Source: Prochilodus magdalenae (Eukaryota > Chordata > Actinopteri > Characiformes > Prochilodontidae). From it: DNA of 64,000 bases. Below, one piece after another: positions 26,018 to 37,197 of the stretch. The notes under the pieces are model-generated. The model made no database searches, was not told the origin of the DNA, and saw nothing but the letters and a program-made list of their open reading frames with translations. Location: positions 602,001 through 666,000 of the forward strand of contig JAMWET010000477.1 in the NCBI GenBank assembly GCA_024036415.1. The letters are read 5' to 3'. The stretch's first letter is position 1, and each line of letters starts with the position of its first letter. A program made the position numbers and the translations under genes.

Positions 26018-26158
26018 AAAATGTGTTCATCGTTTCCACATGAATGAAATACATTACATCAACACAGTTTTGTCTTTCAGTTCATTGACTTTTTGCCTTT
26101 TTGCAGTAATTGTGTTGATGTAATTTAGATTGCCTATGTGGAAATGAAGTTCACATTT
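26018..26158. repeat. Imperfect long hairpin (48-bp arms)
   Basis: The arm at 26019-26066 and the arm at 26111-26158 are inverted copies that agree at roughly three-quarters of positions. The clearest parts are ATTACATCAACACA against TGTGTTGATGTAAT and TTTCCACAT against ATGTGGAAA. The loop is 44 bp. It may be a decayed MITE or fold-back element. Confidence 0.7.
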
Positions 26159-28255
26159 GACATCAGACATTCCAAGTATTAAGTATTTTATACTTAACAT
26201 AAGTTACTAAACATAAGCATTAACAACTTAATACAGTATGATATCAGATTTCCAGTAGATATTGGCCATTTCTTATGATCCAAGTAACATTCAATGATGG
26301 TGAGGCCTGGACTCATGAACCCATGTTTTCTCTTTGCTTTCAATTAAGGCTTCTTGACAGCTACACATCTTTCCAGCCACGCAGGACTGAGTTGTCTTCT
26401 CCCAATAGAAGGATGGATAGAAACATCTGTATATTTTTTCAGATCAGAAACCAGAGTGGAGCTTGATTTTCTCACAAAGACTTATTGTAACAGTCGAGGT
26501 GATCTACAGATCTGGTATGGTAGTTAGCAGTCCCGTTTTCTCTACCTTTTAATACTTTTTTAAACTTTTTTTGCTTCTTTTTCATTGGCTATCTCCTTCC
26601 TTGTACAATTAAATTATCTAATGTCACTTGAAATATCTCCGAAAAAAAAACTTCTGACACAGTATACACACTGTATGTACTTTACTCTCTCTTGTTTTTA
26701 TACTGTTGGATTTTGTTTTGTAATATAGCCATCTATTTAGGTTGTATGTAGGTCTTGTTTTGTGAAGGTACTGTATGGTTTTTGGTGTAAGCTTTTTCAA
26801 GCTGTCTTTATCAGGAACAATTTTTAAGATGATGCAGACTGTCATACTCCAAATATATCCGGGGCAACATAACATCAAATATTAGTGGTGTCAATCCCTA
26901 TTGTAAGAAACAAGAAAATGCTCAGCCTCTTCTACTCCCTCATCACTCTCTCCCAGTCTAAAAGAAACAATGCAAGCATCAGACTTTCACCATTTACCCT
27001 TAGCATCTCCAACTGTTTACTTCTATTTATATCTTATTTTCTGTTCGCTGCTGAATGTGGTTATTTTTGTGGTTATTTATGTGACTCGACATTTCAGTGA
27101 CTCACTATCGCCTCCTGAGGTACAAACTGGTGTTAGGCAGGACAGCAGAAGCGATCTAGTTAGCATGCTAACTTTAGTAGAGAATTTCTGCAACAAACTA
27201 AATGGACGTATATGGCATGCCATCAAAATTGTTATCTTTGTTCTTCTGATTATTTTGTTTTTCGTTGATAATTTTAGTTCTGGAAGGAACAGAAAAGTCT
27301 CTTACATCTGGCCGTGGACTACAGATAAAACCTAGCTTCTTGGGACATTGGTAGTTTAACACTGTTATGCTAATGGGCAGTCTTCCTTTGAAATAAATGA
27401 ATGCATAAATACCTTTCATCATCGTATCTGTGAGTACAAAACAGTGTTTTTGAATTTGACCTTACGTCCAGCAGGGGTCATTTTAAATCATGTTTGATTG
27501 GGGTGGAATATCTTCTTCAGCTCACCAGAAGTCTCTGGTGTATAGTGTGTCAGAATATAGTGTTTGGAGCCTGGGCTGGGACACAAGGTCTTATTGGAAT
27601 GGAGTTTTAACAGATCAGGATTGAGATTGTTCACTGAACTGCCTCTGACTGTCTTACCTGCCCCAACTCCTTCCCCTGGTTAATGGTAGTGCTATAAGGA
27701 CAGTTTATTCGCATTGCTCAGGAGTGTTTTTAGTTTGACAGGAAACAAAAACAGAATTATTGGAGAGCAGTAATTGTGTCTAAAGGAGCTGCTCCCCCGT
27801 CCGTAACTCGTCCTCTCCTCCATCCCTCCCCCCTTCTTCTCTAAAATGATACTGATGCTTGCCGGAGTAACTGTGGTGGTGAGGGGGCTTACAGCCCAAG
27901 GTCCAGTTGTACAGTTTAGCAACTTTTAAAGGGGCACTTTATTCATATAAAAGCACACTCTGTGCAGCAGAGTCTACATTTGAGGCTACCATCCTAGTGA
28001 CAAGAAAGTACAGTACAGAACCCCCCTTTTTCTCAGACTCAGTTATATTATGTCATATTATAACATCCCAAAATCAATATAGTTCAGTCATAGATTGATG
28101 CACTGATTTTTACACCTCTTGCGGGTAAATTGGTCAGTGTCTATTTTTAACAGTAATTTACAATAGTACTAATTTTCCCCAGGACTCAAAGCAGAAGCTC
28201 TTACGCCCTCTTCCAGTGCTAGAGCAGCTAGCACTAACATGCAGTGTGCGCACTC
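26159..28255. other. Unique non-coding sequence
   Basis: Short frames of 60-120 codons show no domains. The sequence is AT-rich with no transposon ends. Confidence 0.45.
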
Positions 28256-28303
28256 GCACACACACACCTACACACACGCACACACACACACACACACACA
28301 CAC
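28256..28303. repeat. (AC)n microsatellite
   Basis: AC run with CTAC and CGC interruptions. Confidence 0.95.
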
Positions 28304-28366
28304 TACACTCAAGTTTCTCTTAGCCACATCATTACTGTTCTTTCACTTGCTGTCATGTGCGTGTCC

Positions 28367-28433
28367 TTTCTCTCTCTCTCTTTCTCTCCCTCTCCCTTTC
28401 TCCCTCTCTCTCTCTCTCTCTCTCTCTCCCCCT

Positions 28434-28465
<32 letters not shown>
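28367..28465. repeat. (CT)n microsatellite with poly(C) core
   Basis: CT repeats surround CCCCCTCCCCCCCCCC near 28428-28444. Confidence 0.95.
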
Positions 28466-29146
28466 GACTATTTCTCCTGAATTTTATTGTGTATTTGTTT
28501 AAAAAGTGCCAGTTTTTGCTTTCAAACTGATTTTGATTTTGGACAAATTTAAAAGTGGTTGATTTCTGTCATGGCCATGGCATTTTAAAATTGTGATTAA
28601 CAGTAGAATGGTTATTTCATTCACTGTATGCAGCAATTAATGTATAAGCCTATAGTGGCCATGTTTGCTGATCTTGCTTTCTAGCTTTCTGTTGAGATTT
28701 GATGCACAATAAACATCAAAAACAAACATTGAAACATAAAAGTTTTATAGTCAGAGGCCAGGACCTTTGACATCACTGTAAGTTGATGTTCTGCTTTTTT
28801 AAATATTTCCATGTATAAAATTAATACTCTTTAGATTTGCATTATGTTTGTTGTGATGTGAATCAGGATTACAGAAGCTAACAGCTGTAGAATGTGATTG
28901 CGTTCGGCTCAGATAACTGCAATCAGGCAACACTGTTGTAATTGTGACAGGCATGTTATGCACAAATGAAAACAAAGCAATTCATTAAAGTTATCAGTTT
29001 AAAAACACTAAAATTGTCTATAAATCAAATAGTTGATTCATCTTTAAACTGGTGTTCTTCTCATTTATTAAATTATGTTTTAATGTTATACGGAAAGTAA
29101 CACATATTCTTATCCAGTCTATACAGTGTGAGCAAGGCTGGAGAGG

Positions 29147-29170
29147 ACACACACACACACACACACACAC
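29147..29170. repeat. (AC)n microsatellite
   Basis: Perfect 24-bp AC run. Confidence 0.93.
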
Positions 29171-29249
29171 GCTTACCCCTATTGTACTAAAGCAACATAC
29201 TTTTAAAAACATGATAAGGCTTTACAGTATACAGTAGCTATCTAGATGG

Positions 29250-29270
29250 ATCTCTCTCTCTCTCTCTCTC

Positions 29271-29301
<31 letters not shown>

Positions 29302-29324
29302 TTCACACACACACACACACACAC
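29250..29324. repeat. Compound (CT)n(AC)n microsatellite
   Basis: CT to about 29302, then AC to 29324. Confidence 0.95.
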
Positions 29325-29394
29325 ATTTAAACACACACTCATGGGTCCCTACCCCCCCAAGCTGCAGTGCCACAGCCCCCAGCTCTCCCAGCAT

Positions 29395-29560
29395 GCCCCT
29401 CTTTCTCTTACTCTAATGAGTTGCAACACAGATAATGTGGCTGATGATCTTTCATTGATTTGGCTATCACTTGCTTGTCTGGTAATTGATCCGTAGCTGA
29501 GGCTCTAGTTAATTATATGGGCTTCGACATGGCCCCTGCTCTGGGGGGAATTTCAAGTCT
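29395..29560. other. Low-repeat block, possible conserved non-coding element
   Basis: Carries ACTCTAATGAGTTGCAAC, TCTGGTAATTGATCC and TAGTTAATTATATGGGC within 165 bp. TAAT-rich unique sequence between two simple-repeat clusters suggests a regulatory element, but only alignment to other fishes would show it. Confidence 0.3.
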
Positions 29561-29650
29561 TGCAGAATAATAGTTTTAATAAAGGAGTCTATTACTGTGG
29601 CTGTGTGCCTTTTTCTGCCTGCTTCAGAGATTTCCCTCACCGTGGGACTT

Positions 29651-29724
29651 TCTTCTCTTCTCTTCTCTTCTCTTCTCTTCTCTTCTCTTCTCTTCTCTTC
29701 TCTTCTCTTCTCTTCTCTTCTCTC
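29651..29724. repeat. (TCTTC)n pentanucleotide microsatellite
   Basis: Fourteen near-perfect TCTTC units. Confidence 0.98.
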
Positions 29725-30088
29725 GTCTTTTCTCTCATTGACGCAACATGTTTATTGTTAAATGTTAAAGTGCAGCTTGCAACATCATGTACCTCTGAAT
29801 GGAAGAGAAAGGGACAGAAAGATAGGAAGAAAGAAAAAGAACAGAAAGAAGCAGAGAGAGGAATATATAGAAATAAAAAGAGAGATACCTCCCACAAATA
29901 AGAGAGCCATTAATGGGGAGAGCAGGGGCAGCTGAAAGACTGAGTGCCACTCGAAAAATCAAGAGAGCATCACAGAGAAAGAGAGAGAAAGAAAGAAAAA
30001 AGACAGAAACTGCAGACACGGCGGGCGACAGTGTGACAGTCAGCTCCCATTACCGTCCATTTACCTGAAATAATGTGGCCTTCAGTGG

Positions 30089-30090
<2 letters not shown>

Positions 30091-30119
<29 letters not shown>
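30091..30119. repeat. (AG)n microsatellite
   Basis: Perfect 28-bp run. Confidence 0.95.
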
Positions 30120-30121
<2 letters not shown>

Positions 30122-30365
30122 TGAAAGGAGAGACAAAAGAAGGTGTATTACGTTCTTGTGTCGGCTGCCACCGTTTTTCTAGCTCTTTTTTATCCTCTTG
30201 CTGTAAAAGGAAAGAAAAAAAGAAAAGAGATTTGATCAGACAAAATGCTGCAGAGATTACAGTGGTAAAGGTTAGCAGTAGCTGTCATTAGTGCTGTACA
30301 GAAGGCTTTTAACACACACCAACTACTGCTGTCTCCAACGATTTACCGCAGATTTTCAAGTGGCT

Positions 30366-30454
<89 letters not shown>

Positions 30455-30481
30455 GATCTATAGATCTATCTATCTATCTAT
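30366..30481. repeat. (TATC)n tetranucleotide microsatellite
   Basis: About 28 units, broken near 30454-30470 by CGATCTATAGATC. The same motif occurs in opposite orientation at 34.53 kb and in the same orientation at 41.98 kb. Confidence 0.98.
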
Positions 30482-30679
30482 AAACACATGTATATATACT
30501 GTATATTTGCCATACAATGGCATTTTGTCAGTGTGTATGTGTATAAATGTAGGAGGCACGAATGACAGTATGTACAGTATAAGATAATGTAAGAGTATGT
30601 ATGTGAGTGCAGTTGGGTGTGTGTGTGTGTATACAACATGCCCACCATTATCATTCACACCCAACACCCTCACCACTGC

Positions 30680-30850
30680 TGTTCAAAAGTTTGGAACCCA
30701 AGTTTCTTGGGTTTTCTGTCTAGAAGTTCAATCACCACTATAAAAATGAGGTTCATTTTATTACAACTTTAATTTAAATGTTATATAGCATTTGAGTCAG
30801 TTTTATGATAATTAAAAAATATTGTTTACAGCTTCATAATTATATGATAA
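30680..30850. repeat. Possible interspersed repeat fragment
   Basis: TGTTCAAAAGTTTGGAACCC resembles the end of repeats frequent in fish genomes. It contains a perfect 8-bp hairpin, AACCCAAG-TTT-CTTGGGTT, at 30695-30713. The boundaries are unclear. Confidence 0.3.
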
Positions 30851-31228
30851 CGGCATTTTGCAAGCACCTACACACACATACAGACTTTTCAGTGACATCT
30901 TCTTCACCGCTTAAAGACGGGCTTAAAGACTGTCATTTTAGCCCCTAGCGTCAGGTAAGAGTGGAGCCTGGGAGAGAGTGAAAAGAGGAATATGCACAAT
31001 AATAACAAAAAATAGGTTCATTACACACGCCATTTTTCTCTGGAAATGTCTCGTCATGTAAAATGTGTGTGTGAGCGGCGTGTGAATGTGTGTGATGCTG
31101 CGTTTCTCTTTGTATTCTTCGCTTTGTGGTTCTTGGCTGTGGGGACTAATTTGGCAGAAATGGAAGCTCTTCCTCATTTTTTTCTTAATTAAAATCTGAA
31201 AGCATCCACACGGGGGTTCCCTCTCTCT

Positions 31229-31230
<2 letters not shown>

Positions 31231-31260
<30 letters not shown>
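31231..31260. repeat. (CT)n(GT)n microsatellite
   Basis: A short CT run leads into GT up to a GCGCGC end. Confidence 0.93.
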
Positions 31261-31265
<5 letters not shown>

Positions 31266-31409
31266 CAAATGGGGATAAGTGTGTGTATGATTATGTGGCC
31301 GGCCACACTCATGGTATATTTGTGTGTGCGTGGAGTTAAAGCCATTAGTAGACAAAGGAAGCAGATTGCAATAAAAAGCTAACGCTAGTCCAGCAAGCTT
31401 AAAATAACA

Positions 31410-31467
31410 GACACACACACCCACACACACACAAACACACACGCACACGCACACACACACACACACA
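31410..31467. repeat. (AC)n microsatellite, impure
   Basis: AC run with CCAC, AAAC and CGC interruptions. Confidence 0.93.
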
Positions 31468-31619
31468 GACTGCGGGTACAGGAGTGTGTTGGATGTTATT
31501 TTTTTTCTTACATGTTGTGTTCAGGTGTGTGTCTGTTAGGTTCCAGGCCCAGGTGTGTCTGAACACAGTGTGTTGATTGGTGCATGCATGTGTGTTCGAA
31601 TGTTTACACAGACCTGCAC

Positions 31620-31890
31620 CACAGAACTCTTTTCACGCTCTTTCTTTTACACTTATTTTTTTCTTTCTTCTCTCCCTCTTTCTCTAGTTCTAGCCTTATC
31701 CCTGTGTCACTTCTTCTGTGTTCTCTCTGTCTGTCATTCTGTTTCACTCTCTTGTCCATTTTTTGCCCTTCTCTCTTTCTTTCTTTCTTTCTTTCTTTCT
31801 TTATTTCTTTCTTTCTCTTTCTTTCTTTCTTTCTTGCTTACTTTTTCTCCATCCCCTCTCACTGTCTCGCTCTTTCTCTCCTTCAGCGAT
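31620..31890. repeat. Pyrimidine-rich tract with (CTTT)n core
   Basis: The CTTT/TTTC core lies at 31773-31834. The rest is mixed CT-rich sequence. The frames across it are Phe/Leu/Ser low complexity. Confidence 0.92.
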
Positions 31891-31905
31891 CTGCTCCCCT
31901 GCTGA

Positions 31906-31907
<2 letters not shown>

Positions 31908-31969
<62 letters not shown>

Positions 31970-31988
31970 GAGAGAGAGGGAGAGAGAG
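31908..31988. repeat. Compound (GT)n(GA)n microsatellite
   Basis: GT to 31935, then GA with GTGA and GGGA interruptions. GA-rich sequence continues again at 32129-32220. Confidence 0.96.
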
Positions 31989-32813
31989 TCATTGAGTGCC
32001 AGTGAGTGGAGAGCGGTTGACTCAGACGGTCTCTGGCCTGACACACACACATGCCCCCCCCACACACACGGTTGCATGCACAAGCACACACTCACATGCG
32101 GTCCTAACAGAGAGGCAGAGGAGTTTGTCTAGAGAGAGGGAGAGACAGAGAGAGAGACAGAGAGAGGAATAGAGAGACAGGGAGAGAAGGAGAAAGAGAA
32201 AGAGGGGGTAGAGAGGGAGAGCACCTGATCTTCTCACAGCTGGGAGGAAAGGTGGCCAGTGTATGGTGAGACTGAAGGACGGAGAGATTTATTGTTGTTT
32301 TAATGGTTATTGTCTCGTATCACTTTATTTATTTATTTAGGCAGTTTTTACTTTGATTTGTGTTCGGGTGTGTGAGTGAGGTGTGCGGTAGGAGTGAAGG
32401 TGTGTGTTTTTTGGCGAGGGAGAATTTGGGGGAGAACGGTGTGTGTGTGGACTGTGTGAGGGGTTGAAAGGGCATGCTCCGGGTGAGTGGGTTTGTTTGG
32501 CAAGTGGTCTCTGGTTGGAATGTATGTACGCGTATATGTGAGTGTGCGTGTGTGTATGTTTGGAGGGCAGCCCGTGACTGACACACAGAGAAATGCAGGC
32601 AGGAGGTGTGTGTGTGTGGATGGGGTGGAGGGGATCCTCTCCTCCTTCTCCATCTTTTCTGCCATCCCCCTTTTTCTCCCTCCTCCTCCTCCTCCCTTGC
32701 TCCCTCCCTCTTTTCTTCCCTCCCTCCTTACCTCCCTCACTCCTCGCTTGTCCTGCCCTCTGCTAGCACATGTGGCCCCTGAGGAAATCTCCAGCGCGCT
32801 GCTGAATGAACTC

Positions 32814-32858
32814 GACACACACACACACACACACACACATGCGCGCACACACACACAG
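32814..32858. repeat. (AC)n microsatellite
   Basis: AC run with an ATGCGCGC break. It lies about 380 bp upstream of the candidate first coding exon. Confidence 0.95.
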
Positions 32859-32859
32859 T

Positions 32860-33234
32860 CTCCGCTAACCGGCAGCGCACGCTTCTCCTCTCTCTCTTTC
32901 TCTCCGGAGAAAGACAGGAAAAGAGAGAGTGAGTGAGTAAGTGAGGAAGAGGGAGAAAACGACAGCAAAGGGAAAAAGAAAAGAAAAGGAGAGAAAAGTA
33001 AAAGAAAAGAAAAGAAAAGAAAGAGAGGAGCATCTGTTTTTTTTTCTTGGCTTCACTCTGCTCTCTCTCTCACTCTCTCGTCGCTGCTGCCAGTCTGCAG
33101 AGACGGAGCTGGATGTGAGAGGAGGATCGGAGCGGGAGATCACGAAGGAAGAGGAGAGCGACGGAGGGAGAGGTGGAAGAAGAGAAGGAAGAAGAGAAAG
33201 AGAAGAAAGAGACGGACGAGGAGCAGAGAGCTCC
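32860..33234 (+). promoter_or_regulatory. Candidate 5' untranslated / promoter-proximal region
   Basis: The 375 bp before the candidate start codon are purine-rich (GAGA, GGAAGA) with CpGs (GCTAACCGGCAGCGCACGC, TCTCCGGAG, CTCGTCGCTGC, GACGGAGC). This looks like the GA-rich 5' leader seen at many vertebrate first exons. The frame before the ATG is open for 98 codons but is low complexity (Lys/Arg/Glu), so I treat it as leader and not protein. There is no clear TATA box. A transcription start cannot be placed from sequence. Confidence 0.4.
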
Positions 33235-33336
33235 ATGCAGTTCAGCACCAGACCGGCCAGCGCGGAGCCGGGCTACATGGGGACATGGCAGCAGCAGAAC
33301 ACTGACAGCAACCTCCTGTTCAGGATGTCCCAGCAG
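33235..33336 (+). CDS. Candidate first coding exon (34 codons, phase 0) of an unidentified gene
   Basis: The exon begins at an ATG in a GC-richer patch and reads MQFSTRPASAEPGYMG at its start and NLLFRMSQQ at its end. It stops at CAG followed by GTCAGT (donor GT at 33337-33338), a good match to the vertebrate splice consensus, after exactly 34 codons. The peptide is of normal complexity, with Trp, Tyr, Asn and Gln, unlike the low-complexity translations around it, and codon third positions are mostly G or C. The ATG context (CTCC before it) is not a strong Kozak site, so initiation could be further upstream in the same open frame. There is no signal peptide or membrane segment. The length and glutamine/serine content would suit the N-terminus of a nuclear or cytoplasmic regulator, but I do not recognise the family. 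The next exon is not visible, so the following intron would be very long. Confidence 0.55.
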
Positions 33337-33349
33337 GTCAGTCAGACTT

Positions 33350-34500
33350 TACTCTCCTTCACTCGTCCGTGCATCTCTTCTTTCTTCACTCTTTTAATCC
33401 TGTACATCTGTCTGCTTGTGTGGATGCAACTTTGGTGTCTGTTTCTAAATATCCATCCTCTGGCTGCATTATAACTTGGAACAAAATATATAAACATGAG
33501 AAAAGACATAAGAGCCGTAAACAAGCCTCAACACACCTCTCCAGCTCTCTCTCTTCATCCCTTTCTCTTCACCCCCTGTCTGTCTGTCTTTACAAATGCA
33601 TAATAAACTTTAGTTCCAATAGTTTATTTCCAATATTTTGTTGCATAGCTTGTAGGACAAAAGCTATTTTAAAAAATAATGAACATTAAAACATTAAAAA
33701 GGACGTAAAATACTTTAGGTCCACCCCTCTAAATCTCTTCCTCTTCATCACTGTTTTTCTGAACATTTGTACACATGTGCAACTTTATTGTCTGTTTCCA
33801 ATATATTGTCCTTTTGCTTCATGATGGCTCGAGAAACATGTTACAACAAAACTAGAAACCAGGTAAACGTAAAAACATAAACAGTAAACAAGCAAGCTTT
33901 GTCCTATCTCTCCATCCGTCTCCTTTCTACCCTCTCTATCTGTGGACACATTGCTAACTTTATTTTCAGTGATGTGTCACAGGCTTCATCAAGCCTGCAT
34001 CACGGCTAAAAACAGAATGGATAAAAAACAAACAAAAATAAAAGAGTTTCATTGCATCCCTTCACCGCGTCCTCTCATCCCTCTTTCTCTGATAGATCAC
34101 TCAGTGTAGACACATGCACAACTTTGTTGTCAGTTTCTTAGGCTTAATGAAGGCTGCTTTACAGCACAAACAAACTAAAACCAAAACACTTCTCCTCATC
34201 CCTCTATCTTCATCCCTGTCCTCTCATTCCTTTCTTTATCTGTCTTTGTGTGTCTTTACCTGTCTGTAGATGTATAAATTATTTTAATGTCAGTTTCTGG
34301 ATTTTGTGGGTTTTGCTGGCTTCGTAACTGTAAAAAAGAAAGAATATACCAGAAAAACTGCATATAAAAAAGTTTCGTCTCTCTATCTCTCTGTCTGTCC
34401 GTATAGATGCGTTGCTTGTCATGAATAGGTGATTTGTTTTCTGGCTCTGACACACCTGGTTATTCAGCTTAGGACGGCTTTAAACAAGTAGATACTAAAA
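33350..34500. repeat. Degenerate tandem repeat, period about 135-180 bp, seven units
   Basis: Each unit has a pyrimidine-rich block (CTCATCCCTCTTTCTCT-like), a GTAGACACATGCACAACTTT-like block, a TTGTCAGTTTCT-like block, a CTTxATGAxGGCT-like block and an A-rich AAACAAGC/AAAACA end. The TGC of the ACATGCAACTTT anchor falls at 33425, 33597, 33778, 33952, 34115, 34271 and 34408, giving spacings of 172, 181, 174, 163, 156 and 137. The array starts just after the exon donor and ends just before the GATA tract. Confidence 0.8.
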
Positions 34501-34529
34501 TGTCTAAAACAAGGCTGAGGAAACACTAG

Positions 34530-34631
<102 letters not shown>

Positions 34632-35239
34632 ACTTTATTATTGTTTATGCCTCGGAGCACTTATCACAAAATAAACTAGAAGCATAAACAAACCACATGA
34701 ACATATACCTGATATAGAAATCAGCTTTAGTCTCCACTCAAGGTGCAGTTGAAATAGAGATAAGCCTAGTCAGTGCGCTGCTCAGCGATCCTCTGTGTGT
34801 GTATTCTGTGTGTGCTGCGCTCTCATCCCGGTGTCCTCCGTAAGCGTGTGCATGACTTTAGTGTGCTTTGCTTTAATGACGCTGGAGTGATTGCGCTGCC
34901 TGCAGTGTGTGTTTCTGCGGTGCATGCACTGTTCATCTTTTAGGTTTGTGTAAATAAGGTGAAGCGATTTAAAACAGTATTTAATGTTTCTTTTTATTTT
35001 TGCATGTTGGAACTTGTGCATGCAACTGTGTGTGTGTTTGTACACACCATCATTGTTACGTTTGTTTTTAGTTTTTGGCTATAAAGGCCCGTGTTCTCTC
35101 CTCTGTAGCTTTGTAATGGTGGGAATATTGCAGGGATCCATCCTGCTGTCCCATGTGTGTACTCTGGATGTAGAAACTGTGTGTGTGTTCTTTTGGTCAC
35201 TCTGTGCTCTGAAGTAAACAACCTGCCAGTAAAATGCTG

Positions 35240-35241
<2 letters not shown>
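34632..35241. other. Unique non-coding sequence
   Basis: Scattered GTGTG words but no gene or transposon end. If the exon at 33.2 kb is real, this is intron. Confidence 0.5.

Positions 35242-35277
<36 letters not shown>
35242..35277. repeat. (AC)n microsatellite
   Basis: Perfect 36-bp run. Confidence 0.96.
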
Positions 35278-35279
<2 letters not shown>

Positions 35280-35679
35280 CATTGTGCAGCTGCTTTGATT
35301 CATTTTGCAGTGATGAACATGACTAAAGGGGAACTGAGAGTGAGAGGGGATTCGGGGGAGTTATTTGGCAACCTTCAGTGCCGTGCACTGTGGAAGGAGT
35401 GATGGAGAGGGGAGTGCAGGGGTGGAGGGGTGAAGTGAGGGAGGGGGCAGTTGGCTTATAATTCATCATTAGGGCCGGACCCTCTGTGCCATGCACGGAG
35501 TGGTACACACACCCGCCGCCTGGACACTTCTTTACACAACACACACTCTGGGGGCTGCAGAGTCCAAGAAAGGAGGGGTACATTTTTCCTTTTTTTTTTT
35601 TTTTTGGTTTTGGAGCAAATTTTGGTACTGCATAAAACTGATATACAAGCTAATGGAAACAAAGTATAACATGCTTAAA

Positions 35680-35973
<294 letters not shown>

Positions 35974-36109
35974 TGTTTGATGATGATAATGAGTTGAGAC
36001 CCTCAGACCCCTCAGATTGTTGTACTGAATTAAAGGTAATGCTGATAATGTTACAGCACTAGTTTGAGTTCAGAGTGACTGACTTTACTATCACAACACA
36101 CACTCAAAC

Positions 36110-36190
36110 ACACACACGCGCGCACGCACACACACTCGAACACACAGGCAGCGCACACGCTCGAACACACGCACACACACACACACAGGG
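36110..36190. repeat. Impure (AC)n/(CG)-containing tract
   Basis: ACAC and ACGCGCGCACGC words broken by CTCGAAC, next to unique sequence. Confidence 0.85.
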
Positions 36191-36469
36191 TGAGAAGTTT
36201 AAACTCAGGCAGTAAAGCGCTCTTTTTGCGCAGCTGTGTGCTGGAGCTGCTGCTCTGAACTGATCAGAAGGAGAAGAGAGGGATAAAGATCTCCAGAGAT
36301 AAACAGAGTGATACAAATCACACAAACCAAATAAAAACAAAACAGCTCCTGCACGAGGCCCTTATTATTCCCGTTATTAGTTGTACAGTTATTACTTATT
36401 TACTATTAGTTATTAGTCTCCGAAGAGAGTTCGAACGAGCGAACTGAGCGCACGTTGCTTTTACTTCTT

Positions 36470-36645
36470 GTTCTTCTTCATCTTCTTCTTCCTTTCCTCT
36501 TCTTCTTCTTCTTCTTCTTCTTCTTCTTCTTTGTTTCCTTTCCTCTTCTTCTTCTACTTTTTATTATTATAATCATTATTATTATTATTTATTTTATTAT
36601 ATTGTTTATTATTATTGTTTTTAATAATTTGTTTATTATTAGGTG
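36470..36645. repeat. (CTT)n then (ATT)n compound trinucleotide tract
   Basis: CTT repeats interrupted by CCTTTCCT at two places, followed from about 36561 by ATT/ATA-rich sequence. Frames through it encode Leu/Phe/Ile runs. Confidence 0.93.
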
Positions 36646-36679
36646 TTATGTTGTGCTGTATAAGTTTAAACTTCAGTGG

Positions 36680-37090
36680 GAGGTTGGCTGGTGTTTCTCC
36701 TGGTGCGGCTCCGCGCTGGGTGCCCGCTCTGTAATAGCGCGCTGTTGGGATTTTTATTATTGTCATATTTTATTGTGTTTATTTATCAGCGCTTTGGTGT
36801 GTGTGTGTGTCAGTGTGTGTGTGTGTGTCAGTGTGTATGTGTGAGTGAGAGAGTGAGTGTGTGTGTGTTTCGTGAAAGCGCGTCTGTGTTTTAGAACGTT
36901 CAGCCAGTGTTCTAGAACGTTCAGCCAGTGTTCTAGAACGTGAAGCCGATGTTGTAGGACGTTCAACATGTGTTCTAGATCGCTGAGGTTTAGCGATGCA
37001 TTCCGAGTTCTAGAACGCTTCGTTCCTCGCTCTGTGCGCGCGTGCTGTTGTGTCTGAGCGCCGCTTTGATGCGCCGCCGCGCGCAACTGG
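36680..37090. promoter_or_regulatory. CpG-rich segment, possible promoter or regulatory island
   Basis: CpG is frequent here (GGCTCCGCGC, ATAGCGCGCTG, TGTGCGCGCGTGC, GAGCGCCGC, GCGCCGCCGCGCGC), whereas most of the window is CpG-poor. It encloses the heat-shock-element-like array. No exon or splice donor could be assigned, so direction and function are unknown. Confidence 0.45.
36889..36985. promoter_or_regulatory. Five 21-bp repeats with heat-shock-element-like cores
   Basis: The unit is GTTCTAGAACGTTCAGCCAGT. The core TTCnnGAAnnTTC, three alternating inverted pentamers as in a heat-shock element, is perfect at 36910-36922 and near-perfect at 36889-36901. It decays at 36931, 36952 and 36973, always at 21-bp spacing. 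A further TTCTAGAAC lies at 37008. Whether heat-shock factor binds is unknown; the array may be a chance minisatellite. Confidence 0.6.
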
Positions 37091-37115
37091 CACACAGACA
37101 CACACATGAAGAAGA

Positions 37116-37116
<1 letters not shown>

Positions 37117-37197
<81 letters not shown>

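Noticed and set aside
32348..32968. Minus-strand frame of 206 codons
   Set aside because: It is made of CT/GA and AC repeat translations (Thr-His, Gly-Arg, Ser-Leu) without a domain and overlaps the plus-strand leader.
32941..33234. N-terminal extension of the candidate exon (98 Lys/Arg/Glu-rich codons)
   Set aside because: The sequence is GA-rich low complexity and looks like an untranslated leader; the peptide only gains normal complexity from 33235 on. An upstream start in the same frame cannot be excluded.
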